NCBI GenBank assembly: GCA_011391255.1
Contig: JAABQV010000015.1
Coordinates: 1-64,000 of the forward strand
Direction of reading: 5' to 3'
From: Dechloromonas sp.
GTDB taxonomy: Bacteria; Pseudomonadota; Gammaproteobacteria; Burkholderiales; Rhodocyclaceae
Length of the DNA: 64,000 nt
Below the pieces are notes generated by a model that was not told the DNA's origin, searched no databases, and worked only from the letters and a program-made list of their open reading frames with translations. Below, piece by piece: positions 1-8,345 of this stretch (position 1 is the first letter of the stretch; the number at the start of each line of letters is the position of its first letter). The position numbers were made by a program, and so were the translations under genes.

Positions 1-1125
1 CCGGTGTTGTGCGCCAGCAAGTTCAATCATCGCGGAGTGCTGACGTTTCTTGCACGCTCACAGCACTATGTCTGTCGTCCGGCGCGGCCGGAGCCGAATG
101 CCTTTGTGGGGGCCGGCTTCCTGTTTGCGCCGGCACTTGCATTCAATGAGGTTCCTTATGATCCGCATCTGTATTTTCATGGTGAAGAAATTTCCCTTTC
201 TGCGCGGTTGTGGACCCACGGATGGGATGCCTATAGCCCGGACGATGTGCTGATTTATCACTACTATGGTCAGCCCAAGGAGCGTCCACGGCACTGGTCG
301 GACAATAGCGACTGGGGGGGGCGCAACGAGCGCGCCTTGTCGCGGATTCGTCATTTGCTGGGTATTGAGTCGTCGACCGATGCGCAGGTGCTGATCGATA
401 TTGACCGCTACGGGTTGGGACAGGTTCGTACCTTGGCCGAGTACCAGCGCTATGCGGATGTCGATTTTTGTGGCCAGAAAATAGGACCGGCGGGCTGGAG
501 CGGGCGATTCCCGTCGCATCCTGATTCCGGTCGGCTAGCGATGCGGAGAATGTTCGAGCATATTTACGAAACCAATGTATGGGGTGCCTGGGATACCCGC
601 AGTGGCACAGGTTCGACGCGGCGGGCAACCCATGAATTGGTACCGGCACTGGCGCAGGCCCTCGACGAACTTGGCATTCGCACCTTGCTCGATGCTGGGT
701 GCGGTGACATGAACTGGATTGCTGATGCCACGGCGCAGCTTGATAGCTACATGGCACTGGATGTCGTCGAAGCCTTGATCATGCAAAACATGCGCATGTT
801 TGGTCAGCGCCGTGGCCATTTGTTCACTGTTGCGGATCTGACCCGTGATCAGTTGCCGATGGCGGATGCAGTTTTATGTCGGCATGTACTGCCTCATTTG
901 ACCAATGCCGATATCGGCCGGGCATTGCGAAATATTGCCGCATCGGGCACCCGCTGGCTAATCGCTACTACCTATGTGACTGTTGAAAATACCGAGACGA
1001 AACTGGGCCACTGGCGGCGGCTTGATCTGGAGCGCTCGCCCTTCTGTCTCCCCGCACCCATTAAGTATCTTGCCGACGGTGATGGCTGCCGACTTGGTGT
1101 TTGGCTTATTGGAGACGATCTATGA
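1..1125 (+). CDS. Glycosyltransferase-methyltransferase fusion, 3' part
   Basis: The frame is open from the window edge, so the N-terminus is missing; the GTG at 4 is not the real start. The first ~170 visible residues resemble the C-terminal half of the GlcNAc-type glycosyltransferase family (PF11397-like): an FVGAGFLFA segment, then FHGEEISLSARLWTHGWD and a tyrosine-rich YHYYG stretch. From about residue 180 a second domain follows, with a FEHIYETNVWG lead and the SAM-binding motif LLDAGCGDMNW near residues 230-240, typical of class I methyltransferases. One polypeptide therefore seems to transfer a sugar and methylate. Its stop overlaps the next start (ATGA), so it is coupled to the exporter genes downstream. 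Substrate unknown; a glycan or glycosylated export cargo is an inference. Confidence 0.75.
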   Translation, partial: PVLCASKFNHRGVLTFLARSQHYVCRPARPEPNAFVGAGFLFAPALAFNEVPYDPHLYFHGEEISLSARLWTHGWDAYSPDDVLIYHYYGQPKERPRHWSDNSDWGGRNERALSRIRHLLGIESSTDAQVLIDIDRYGLGQVRTLAEYQRYADVDFCGQKIGPAGWSGRFPSHPDSGRLAMRRMFEHIYETNVWGAWDTRSGTGSTRRATHELVPALAQALDELGIRTLLDAGCGDMNWIADATAQLDSYMALDVVEALIMQNMRMFGQRRGHLFTVADLTRDQLPMADAVLCRHVLPHLTNADIGRALRNIAASGTRWLIATTYVTVENTETKLGHWRRLDLERSPFCLPAPIKYLADGDGCRLGVWLIGDDL

Positions 1126-2603
1126 GCGCAGGGGGTGAAAGTAGCGAAGTTCTCGCCATGGCAAATCTGTTGCATCTGTCGCGCAGAGCCAGAGCCGCAA
1201 CAGAGGCTCTTGAACTCAGTTATGTGGCGATGAACGAGACTCTCGTGTTAGTTAACTACCGTCAGGCCGTGCTGGTCGTCGGCGAGCAGGTCACGGCGCT
1301 TTCCGGCGTTGTTTCCCCAGAGGCCAATGCACCTTATGTGCACTGGCTAGGGCGACTGTTACGCGAGATCAGGGCTCCCCGGCCAGAACCATCTCTCGAT
1401 GAAATTAGCTGCAACAAAAACTCAACAAATACCGCCGCGCCTCTGTTGGTCAACGCTGATTCCATGCCCGAAACTGTGCGCGACGAATGGGATGAATGGT
1501 TGCCGTTGCATGCATTGTGGCTACCGTTGCCGGCAATCGGCGATGGGTTTTCAGGCGGGGGCTGGCTTCTTGCCCGCGACGAGCCTTGGCTGGATGGCGA
1601 GGTTGCTGTGTTACATGAATGGTCCGAGGTCTGGGGGCAGGCTTGGGCGCTGCGCCACAAGCCCGACGCGGCTCAGCAACTCCAAGCCATAAAGCAGAAA
1701 GCTCGCGCCATGTTGCCTCGTCGCGATGACTGGTATGCCCTGCGCGATCTTCTGCGCCACCCCGGCAACTGGCGTGCAAGCATTCGCTCAGCCTGGTGCA
1801 AGCCACGCCTGCGCTGGAGCTTCTTGATTATTGGGGCGCTGCTGTTCCCGGTGCGCCTTACTGTGCTGGCCCCAGGCGAGTTGGTGGCGGCCAATCCCGC
1901 CGTCATTCGTGCCCCACTGGATGGCGTGATTGACAAGGTGATGGTGCAGCCCAATCAGGCGGTAAAGGCAGGCGACCTGCTGTTTGAGTTCGACCGCACC
2001 ACGCTCGCCAGCCGGTTGATCGTGGCGGAGCAGGCTCTTGCTACGGCCGAGGCAGAATACCGCCAGTTCGCCCAGCAAGCCTTGTTCGATACCCGTAGCA
2101 AGGGGCAGTTGGGCATTACCCAGGGACGTGTGGAAGAAAAAAAGGCGGAGGCTGTCTATCTGCGCGAATTGAACCAGCGTGCCGGAGTTGCCGCTCCGCG
2201 CGGCGGCGTGGTGCTGTTTGACGACCCGACAGAACTGATCGGAAAGCCGATTGCCACTGGTGAGCGGGTGATGATGGTGACCGATGAGCACGATGTCGAA
2301 GTCGAAGCTTGGCTCTCGCTCTTTGATGCGATCGATCTTGCCCCGGATGCCAGCGTTACTCTGTATCTGAACGTCAAACCGTTGTCGCCGGTTTCAGCTC
2401 GCTTGCGCTACCTGGCACACGAACCCCAGCAACGACCCGATGGCAATTTCGCCTATCGTCTGCGTGCAGCCATCCCGGCGGGGGAACCCTTGCACCGTGT
2501 CGGGCTCAAGGGAACGGCCAAGATCGCAGGTGGCTGGGTTCCTGCGGGTTACTGGGTGTTGCGCAAGCCACTCGCCGCGCTGCGCAATTTCGTGGGGTTG
2601 TAA
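1122..2603 (+). CDS. HlyD-like periplasmic adaptor (membrane fusion protein)
   Basis: 493 residues. I chose the ATG at 1122, which overlaps the upstream stop as ATGA; an in-frame TTG at 1101 would lie inside the previous gene. About 235 cytoplasmic-looking residues come first, then one membrane segment (LRWSFLIIGALLFPVRLTV), then a barrel-sandwich (biotinyl-lipoyl-like) half motif with GVIDKVMVQPNQAVKAGDLLFEFD, a short helical hairpin and a second lipoyl half (APRGGVVLFDDP, KPIATGERVMMV). This is the HlyD/EmrA architecture with an unusually long N-terminal region (GAF-like in length; identity not proven). Such adaptors join an inner-membrane transporter or protease to an outer-membrane duct. 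It overlaps the M50 gene by one base (TAATG). Confidence 0.8.
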   Translation: MSAGGESSEVLAMANLLHLSRRARAATEALELSYVAMNETLVLVNYRQAVLVVGEQVTALSGVVSPEANAPYVHWLGRLLREIRAPRPEPSLDEISCNKNSTNTAAPLLVNADSMPETVRDEWDEWLPLHALWLPLPAIGDGFSGGGWLLARDEPWLDGEVAVLHEWSEVWGQAWALRHKPDAAQQLQAIKQKARAMLPRRDDWYALRDLLRHPGNWRASIRSAWCKPRLRWSFLIIGALLFPVRLTVLAPGELVAANPAVIRAPLDGVIDKVMVQPNQAVKAGDLLFEFDRTTLASRLIVAEQALATAEAEYRQFAQQALFDTRSKGQLGITQGRVEEKKAEAVYLRELNQRAGVAAPRGGVVLFDDPTELIGKPIATGERVMMVTDEHDVEVEAWLSLFDAIDLAPDASVTLYLNVKPLSPVSARLRYLAHEPQQRPDGNFAYRLRAAIPAGEPLHRVGLKGTAKIAGGWVPAGYWVLRKPLAALRNFVGL

Positions 2604-4789
2604 TGGCGGACGACGAACCGACGGTGACGGTTATGCGTAGCGGTATCCCTTTGGACAGCACTGACGGGACGACGTCGCCACCCCCGCCGTCCAAACCAAT
2701 TCCCCTATTACGTGAAGAACTAACACTACATTCTGGACCGATCAGTGGCGAAGGCGGGCCTACCTGGTCGTTACAAGACCCTGTGCGCAACCAGTTCTTT
2801 CGTATTGACTGGACCACGTTTGAAATTTTGGCCCGCTGGCATCTTGAGGATGTCAATGCGGTTGTTGATGCAATAAATAGCGAAACGACACTTGATGTCG
2901 AGGTCGAAGACATCGACAGCGTAATCAAGTTTCTTACCGACAATGAGTTGCTGCGCGCTGATAGCGCCGCCGGTTCGCGACGCTTTACCGAAATAGCCAA
3001 GCGACGCAAAGCTGGGTGGGGCAAGTGGTTGTTGCATCACTACCTATTCTTCCGTGTGCCACTTTTTCGCCCGGACCGCCTCCTTGTATTTCTACAGCCT
3101 TGGGTAGCACCACTCTACACGGTGGGTGTTCTCAAGTTAACGCTGGCGGCATTGCTGCTTGGGCTAATTGAGGTTGCTCGGCAATGGGAGCAGTTTTCCG
3201 CGACATTGATTGATACATTTTCCTGGCATGGTCTGGCTGGGTATGGCGTGGCATTGGTCGTTGTCAAAATACTGCACGAGTTCGGCCACGCCTTGACCGC
3301 AAAACGCTGCGGTTGTCGCGTGCCGGTAATGGGCGTGGCGTTTCTTGTGATGTGGCCAATGGCCTATACCGATGTCAACGATATTTGGAAATTGCCGGAT
3401 CGCCGTCGTCGCTTGATGGTCAGCGGTGCCGGTATCGCAACTGAACTTGGGCTGGCTGCTTGGGCCACGCTAGCCTGGGCCTTATTACCTGACGGCACAA
3501 TGCGCGGCGTTGCATTTTTGTTGTGCACGAGCACTTGGATTTCGACGATTGCCATCAATGCAAGTCCTTTCATGCGGTTTGATGGCTATTTTTTGCTATG
3601 TGACTGGCTGGATATGCCTAACCTGCACCAACGCTCGTTTGCGCTGGCGCGCTGGCACATGCGCGAAGCCTTGTTTGGACTGGGCGATCCACCCCCTGAA
3701 TATTTGCCACCCACGCGTCAAAAATGGCTGATTGTCTTTGCATATGTGACTTGGTTGTATCGTCTGATCATCTTTCTTGGTATAGCGGTGATGGTCTACG
3801 ATTTTTTCGTCAAGCTGCTGGGTGTATTCCTGTTCGTCGTCGAGATTGCCTGGTTTGTGGTCTTGCCGGCATGGTCAGAAATCAAGGTTTGGCGCGAGCG
3901 TAAGGATGCGATTCGTAAGGCACCCAAAACACGCCGCACACTGCTAATTCTCGGCAGCCTGCTGGTGCTCACGGTGATCCCTTGGCAATTTCAGGTGGAA
4001 GCGCAGGGCGTCCTTCGTCCGTTGCAACGTTTTCCTTTGATTTCCCCCGCGTCCTCGCGTGTCGTTGCGCTACCGCTGGCGCACGGCGATTTCGTCGCCG
4101 CTGGGCAACCTCTGCTGCATCTTGAATCACCGGAGTTGATCGCACGCAGGAGTGCATTGCGCCAGCGTGTTGAGATGTTACGCTGGCAGGTGGCGGCGGC
4201 CAGCTTCGATCCCGAGTTGATGCAGCGCCAACAGGTTCTAACACAGGAGTTCGCCGGAGCCAGCGCTGAGCTAGCGGGTATTGAGCAGGAAGTATCACGC
4301 TTGAATCCTGAAGCGCCCTTTGCTGGTACGCTGCGCGATCTGCCACCTGATCTAGTCGCAGGGCAGTGGGTGGGCCGTAACATGCAAATTGCCACCTTGA
4401 TCGGGCCAGGTGCTTGGCGCGTCGAGACTTTTCTGTCAGAACGTGATCTGGAGCGTGTGGAGGCGGGCGACTGGGGACGTTTTATCGCCGAGACGCCTGG
4501 TGGTGAATGCTTCTGGTTAGAAGTGGAGCGCGTCGACCGTGATGCCTCACGTATATTGACTGAACCCATGCTTTCGTCTGTGCATGGCGGTGAAATTCTT
4601 TCCCGTGAAAAGAATGCGCTACTTGTCCCCGATCAATCCTTGTATCGAGTCAGCCTTCGGGTTCTTGGAACGACTAGCTCAGTACAAACACAGCGTGGCA
4701 AGGTGGTGATTTTTGCTGCCCCGAAAACCTTGGCAGGCGGCTTTATTCGTTCTGTAACGGGGTTGATGATTCGCGAATTTGGCTTCTAA
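2603..4789 (+). CDS. M50 (site-2-type) membrane metalloprotease fused to adaptor-like domain
   Basis: 728 residues, starting in a TAATG overlap with the adaptor gene. Residues ~40-120 look like a PqqD-type winged helix (peptide-chaperone-like). A multi-pass membrane region follows with the zinc motif HEFGH at 225-229 and a second metal-binding segment near 325-345 (RFDGYFLLCDWLDMPN), both intact, so an active intramembrane protease is expected. The C-terminal third (from ~460) has one membrane helix followed by a HlyD-like lipoyl half motif (SRVVALPLAHGDFVAAGQPLLHLE), a helical hairpin and a second half. Protease, peptide-recognition and adaptor modules in one chain suggest processing of an exported polypeptide during secretion. 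The cargo is not in the window. No similar characterised protein comes to mind. Confidence 0.8.
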   Translation: MADDEPTVTVMRSGIPLDSTDGTTSPPPPSKPIPLLREELTLHSGPISGEGGPTWSLQDPVRNQFFRIDWTTFEILARWHLEDVNAVVDAINSETTLDVEVEDIDSVIKFLTDNELLRADSAAGSRRFTEIAKRRKAGWGKWLLHHYLFFRVPLFRPDRLLVFLQPWVAPLYTVGVLKLTLAALLLGLIEVARQWEQFSATLIDTFSWHGLAGYGVALVVVKILHEFGHALTAKRCGCRVPVMGVAFLVMWPMAYTDVNDIWKLPDRRRRLMVSGAGIATELGLAAWATLAWALLPDGTMRGVAFLLCTSTWISTIAINASPFMRFDGYFLLCDWLDMPNLHQRSFALARWHMREALFGLGDPPPEYLPPTRQKWLIVFAYVTWLYRLIIFLGIAVMVYDFFVKLLGVFLFVVEIAWFVVLPAWSEIKVWRERKDAIRKAPKTRRTLLILGSLLVLTVIPWQFQVEAQGVLRPLQRFPLISPASSRVVALPLAHGDFVAAGQPLLHLESPELIARRSALRQRVEMLRWQVAAASFDPELMQRQQVLTQEFAGASAELAGIEQEVSRLNPEAPFAGTLRDLPPDLVAGQWVGRNMQIATLIGPGAWRVETFLSERDLERVEAGDWGRFIAETPGGECFWLEVERVDRDASRILTEPMLSSVHGGEILSREKNALLVPDQSLYRVSLRVLGTTSSVQTQRGKVVIFAAPKTLAGGFIRSVTGLMIREFGF

Positions 4790-4866
4790 AATAGATCAAT
4801 GGCCGTATGGGAGGGCTGGCAGTACATCTTGGCGGTTCGCTGGCCACCGCAAATTGCAGTCGTCGA

Positions 4867-4980
4867 TTAGAATTTTTCGATCTGCCATAACTTCGCAAAG
4901 GCCTGTGCCGACATGTGCTTGCGCCATGTGACGACCGAAATCATCAATTCTTTTTTCAATGCGATAATGTGTTCAGCCAT
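4867..4980 (-). CDS. Small ORF, 37 residues, unknown
   Basis: An ATG at 4980 is preceded by AGGAG nine bases upstream, a good ribosome site, and the frame runs 37 codons to TAA. The peptide begins MAEHIIALKKEL, has a WRKHMSAQAFAKLW core and ends QIEKF; it is basic and amphipathic, without a signal peptide or cysteines. It lies opposite to the M50/adaptor cluster and 97 bases from higA. I recognise no family. It could be a small regulatory or membrane-associating peptide, a modified-peptide precursor for the neighbouring protease-exporter, or chance. Confidence 0.4.
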   Translation of the reverse strand: MAEHIIALKKELMISVVTWRKHMSAQAFAKLWQIEKF

Positions 4981-5077
4981 CTTTGTAACTCCTGTTTGCA
5001 TTTTTGGTTAGGGTTGTGTCGGTGTTCCCGCACCTTCACAACCCGCTTCGCCTGATTATCAGGCAAAGTGGTAAAAA

Positions 5078-5383
5078 CTATGCAGCTCTTAGCATCGGAC
5101 GTACTTCCTCGGCGATCCGTTTGGCGTTCTCGCTTGATGCCTGTTTCAAATCAAAGGAGCTTTGCAGGTTGAGCCAGAACTGCGCCGTGGTGTCGAAGTA
5201 GCGCGCCAGGCGTAAGGCAGTGTCCGGTGTTACGGCGCGCCGTTCGCGCACTATGTCGTTGATCCTGGGCGCGGGCACGTGCAGCGCCATCGCCAAAGCA
5301 TTGGCGCTCATCCCCAAGGGGGCGAGATATTCTTCCCGGAGAATTTCGCCCGGGTGAATCGGTCGCATTTTGTTGATTGCCAT
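5078..5383 (-). CDS. higA: HigA-family antitoxin
   Basis: 101 residues. The opening MRPIHPGEILREEYLAPLGMSANALA is the hallmark of HigA antitoxins, followed by a helix-turn-helix of the XRE type (recognition segment near PAPRINDIVRERRAVTPDTALRLARYF) and the FWLNLQ motif. It neutralises HigB and represses the pair's promoter. It is second in a toxin-first operon, 14 bases after higB, which is the normal HigBA order. Complete and undamaged. Confidence 0.92.
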   Translation of the reverse strand: MAINKMRPIHPGEILREEYLAPLGMSANALAMALHVPAPRINDIVRERRAVTPDTALRLARYFDTTAQFWLNLQSSFDLKQASSENAKRIAEEVRPMLRAA

Positions 5384-5397
5384 GTTGTACCTCTCGT

Positions 5398-5679
5398 TCA
5401 GTGATAATCGACGATTTCAACGTTTATTGGTCCGTTGTCGGTCCAAGCGAAGCACAGACGCCACTGGTCGTTGATTCGAATGCTGTGTTGGCCTGCACGG
5501 TTCCCGCTAAGTCCTTCTAGGCGATTGCCCGGTGGAGACCGCAGATCCTTCAATTCAACAGCATCGTCCAATATTTGCAGTTTGCGCTGCGCGACGTTCT
5601 CGATGTTCCGAAACCTCTTGGGGCTGCCCCCTTCGTAAATTGCCTTGGTATCGGCACACAGAAATGAACGTATCGTCAT
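5398..5679 (-). CDS. higB: HigB-family ribosome-dependent mRNA interferase
   Basis: 93 residues from ATG at 5679, chosen because HigB proteins begin M(T)IRSF and are about 92-95 long; an in-frame start further upstream at 5736 would run through the operator. Visible family features are RSFLCADTKAIYEG, KRFRNIENVAQRKLQILDDA, LRSPPGNRLEGLSG and the C-terminal RINDQWRLCFAW followed by VEIVDYH. RelE-fold toxins of this type cleave mRNA on the ribosome. Toxin precedes antitoxin. The pair abuts an integrase remnant, suggesting it came with a mobile element. Confidence 0.92.
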   Translation of the reverse strand: MTIRSFLCADTKAIYEGGSPKRFRNIENVAQRKLQILDDAVELKDLRSPPGNRLEGLSGNRAGQHSIRINDQWRLCFAWTDNGPINVEIVDYH

Positions 5680-5695
5680 GGTGTAATTTATATCC

Positions 5696-5721
5696 TTACG
5701 CGTTAAACGTAAAGCGTTAAA
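5696..5721 (-). promoter_or_regulatory. Candidate HigA operator
   Basis: Just upstream of higB there are two direct copies of GCGTTAAA (5700-5707 and 5714-5721, 14 bases apart) and, overlapping the first, an inverted repeat TTACG-N7-CGTAA (5696-5712). The position, 17-42 bases before the higB start, fits autorepression by the HigB-HigA complex. Inferred from layout only. Confidence 0.5.
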
Positions 5722-5732
5722 TTTTTTTCTGA

Positions 5733-6299
5733 TCAACTGGTTTTTCTAAGCGCGATTACTTCCGCAGTTGGGAGTTGTCCGCCGGCCGCGAACATAGCCG
5801 ATGCCGCCGTCTTCATGGCGTCACGCACTGGGTCGATATCCAGCCGCGAGTATATTTGCGTCGAGGCCATGTTCTTGTGGCCAAGCGATTTGCCAATGAC
5901 TACCAGGCTGGCGCCGGTGGCCGCCTGCCAGCTTCCCAGCGTGCGGCGCAGATCGTGCCTTCTCAAGTCTGAAAGCCTTGCGCCGGTAGTGTCGATATCC
6001 AATTCAGCGGCGACGGCGCGAGATCTGGCAAGTGATTCGGTCAGAGTCTCAATTTTCCGACTCTTGTCCTTCGGCCCCCTGGCTTTGATGATGGGCCACT
6101 CGAATGCTATGCCTGCTGCTTGGATGCGAAGGGTAAGTTGATTCACTTCGTCGCGATCCAGGATGCGTTTCCATCCTGCCTTGGCGTCGGCAGGGTGACC
6201 GGATGCGCCACGGCCAGGGAATACAAATTCGACGGGCTTCTCGGGTTTCCTACCTTTCAGTACCTCAACTGCTTCAGGCAGAAGCGGTATGGTCCGAGG
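5733..6299 (-). pseudogene. P4-type tyrosine recombinase, C-terminal remnant
   Basis: The frame encodes the catalytic half of a prophage/P4-type integrase: RTIPLLPEAVEVLKG, then EFVFPGRG, HDLRRTLGSW (His-x-x-Arg), IGKSLGHKN and the tyrosine segment TQIYSRLD. It is open for 188 codons but a TAG sits directly before the first residue (6300-6302) and the core-binding and arm-binding domains are missing, so it is a truncated remnant. A GTG at 6146 could start a shorter product lacking the first catalytic arginine. It ends 12 bases before the higBA operator and lies downstream of the phosphofructokinase gene. Confidence 0.8.
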
Positions 6300-6405
6300 C
6301 TATTTTCTTGTGTAGCCTTGGTTTTGGCTTTCTTGTGCTTGCCAAAACAATCGGAATCAACGCAAAACTTTAGATTGCATTGATTCCGGTTTTTCCTGGC
6401 TGCCC

Positions 6406-7635
6406 TCAGTGGCTTACCGCGACTTTTGCCCCCTTGGACTGGCCAATGGACGCGAGCATGTCGTTGAACCAAAGGGTGTCAATGTCGAAGGGCTTGCCGC
6501 CCTTGATGCGGGGAAATTCGATGGCGCGAAGGATGCCGCCGCGATCCTCGTCGTGGCCGATGACGCCCGATTCGCGGCGGAACGCGCATTCGACAGCCAG
6601 GTCAGCGCAGGACTTGATGAGGCGGATATCCTCGACATTGGCGGGAGAGGCGCGGGCAAAATAGCCGGATTTCTGGACCAGGGTTTTTTCCGCGCCTATC
6701 ATCTGGGCGAATTGCTCACCGAACCATTTGCCCGGGTTAATCGCGTCAAGCTTGATGTGACCGAAAGCATCACGCGGAACTTCCTCACCCTTTGCCTGAA
6801 GTTGCGCAACGATTGCCTCGACGCCAGCGCCCTCGGAAACGAAGATATTGACCGAATCGACTTTATCCATCACCTCGCGCAGGCGGCTGGCTTCGGCAGC
6901 GAGGTCGATTTCCATCTCCGGAACGAAGATCGCATGAATGTCAAAAGCGGCACGGTCGAGGCCGATGGCGGGGAGCCATTCGGCACGGTCGAGCAGCTTG
7001 CGATACTCCCGGGCGGTAGCTGCAGTAAGCCACCCGCAGCTGCGGCCCATAACTTCATGGACGATCAACATGCGCGGGTTGGCGTTATTCTCGGCGGCAA
7101 CGTTCTGGAAGTTTTGCGCGCCCTGTTCGGCTGCGGTCCAGGCACCAAGCGATTGCTTAATCGGATAAACGTCGTTGTCCACAGTCTTCGGCAGGCCGAT
7201 CACGGTAAGGCCGTAGTTGTTTCTGGCCAGGAATGCTGCAAGATCTGCGGCCGCGATATTTGTGTCATCACCGCCGATGGTGTGGAGGACGTCAACACCA
7301 TCCTTGATCAGTTGGTCAGCCGCAACTTTCTGAGGATCCTGGCCTTCCTTGACCAGGCCACGCTTGACGCAATCCTTGACGTTGGTCAGTTTGACCCGGC
7401 TGTTGCCAATTGGCGAGCCGCCGAAGCGATGCAATAGTCCGGCCTTTTCGCGGATTTCCGGGGTGACCTTGTAGGAGTCACCTAACAGCAGTCCCTTGTA
7501 ACCGCTGCGATAGCAGATGATCTCAATGCTTGGATCGATCTCGTTATAGCGCTCGATAAGACTGCCAATGGCCGAGCTAAGGCAGGGGGCCAGACCACCT
7601 GCCGTGAGAAGCGCAACTTTTTTCGGCTTATTCAT
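6406..7635 (-). CDS. pfp: Pyrophosphate-dependent 6-phosphofructokinase
   Basis: 409 residues from ATG at 7635 (MNKPKKVALLTAGG); earlier in-frame codons give an unlikely leader. It interconverts fructose 6-phosphate and fructose 1,6-bisphosphate using pyrophosphate, reversibly. The phosphoryl-donor motif is GGDDT instead of GGDGS, and the substrate loop reads PKTVDNDV; both are the known signature of PPi-using enzymes, as ATP-using ones have Gly and Gly-Thr forms there. The MGRSCGWL motif of fructose-6-phosphate binding is present. Intact and of normal length. It is isolated between two integrase fragments and reads with the same codon style as the core genes. Confidence 0.92.
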   Translation of the reverse strand: MNKPKKVALLTAGGLAPCLSSAIGSLIERYNEIDPSIEIICYRSGYKGLLLGDSYKVTPEIREKAGLLHRFGGSPIGNSRVKLTNVKDCVKRGLVKEGQDPQKVAADQLIKDGVDVLHTIGGDDTNIAAADLAAFLARNNYGLTVIGLPKTVDNDVYPIKQSLGAWTAAEQGAQNFQNVAAENNANPRMLIVHEVMGRSCGWLTAATAREYRKLLDRAEWLPAIGLDRAAFDIHAIFVPEMEIDLAAEASRLREVMDKVDSVNIFVSEGAGVEAIVAQLQAKGEEVPRDAFGHIKLDAINPGKWFGEQFAQMIGAEKTLVQKSGYFARASPANVEDIRLIKSCADLAVECAFRRESGVIGHDEDRGGILRAIEFPRIKGGKPFDIDTLWFNDMLASIGQSKGAKVAVSH

Positions 7636-7833
7636 ATATTTTGATCTCGCGAAATTGAAGAAAGGGGAAAAGCTACAGGTGAGTCGAGTTCGCTGGCCAT
7701 GCGGCCACCGCAACTGTTACCGTTATAGACAAAAAAATAATCTTAGCAATTTTCGCTTGGGCGCGACCTGATTTCTTGGAATAACTGCGCCGATGTAGAG
7801 TTAAGAGCATTCTCAAGCAAAAGAAAATCGGGA

Positions 7834-7956
7834 GTGTACTTTGTTGGAGGCGTTCCTCGATTAATTTTGCAGATAACCGGCCCCGACGCGAAAAGCTGGA
7901 TACTCAGGGCAATGGTCGGAGGCAAGCGTCAAGACGTCGGCCTTGGTGGCTACCGG
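7834..7956 (+). pseudogene. Integrase arm-binding domain fragment
   Basis: A ~40-codon frame reads VGGVPRLILQITG, then AKSWILR, then VGGKRQDVGLGGY. This matches the N-terminal DNA-binding domain (DUF4102 type) of P4-like integrases, usually of the form GGLYLQV...AKSWIFR...GGKRREMGLGGYP. Similarity stops after GGY, where the usual segment seems shifted to another frame. No start with a ribosome site. It is on the opposite strand to, and the opposite side of pfp from, the integrase C-terminal remnant. Confidence 0.6.
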
Positions 7957-8345
7957 CCTCACCCAACAGGCCAACCGCGGACGGTCGGAAGCTTTCCAGA
8001 GCAGTCATTTGAACAGCACCCCCCTCTGGAACTTGCCGGATGGCCTTCGCCAGTAACTTGGCCAAAATTCAGGATGAGGCAATTGTTCAAAACCCGCTCT
8101 CTCGAATCACGATGGCTAGCCGGTTTGTAAACCCATCGCCCAACAAGCTGCGACGTTTTCCATCAATAACAACCTGTCCATGACTTTCTTGGGCGAGCGT
8201 TGATGGTTCGCTGAGTTCAACACGCCCGCGAAGGCACGGTTCTGCCGGAATAAGCGCTTGGCTGTGTGCCGTAATCGGGATAGGCCCGCCATTGCGTGTT
8301 GCCAACATCGGGTAATCCAGATGGGACACCGGTGAAATCGAGCTT
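7957..8345. other. Non-coding stretch, decayed sequence
   Basis: I see no supportable gene here. Short frames exist on both strands but none shows a ribosome site or convincing family motifs. Given the gene ghosts on both sides it probably is degraded coding DNA. Confidence 0.4.

Noticed and set aside
5050-5064. GCCTGATTATCAGGC palindrome after higA.
   Set aside because: Short stem and no U-run, so not called a terminator.
6409-7437. Long plus-strand frame of 342 codons over pfp.
   Set aside because: It is the mirror of the strongly supported phosphofructokinase gene and has no family features.
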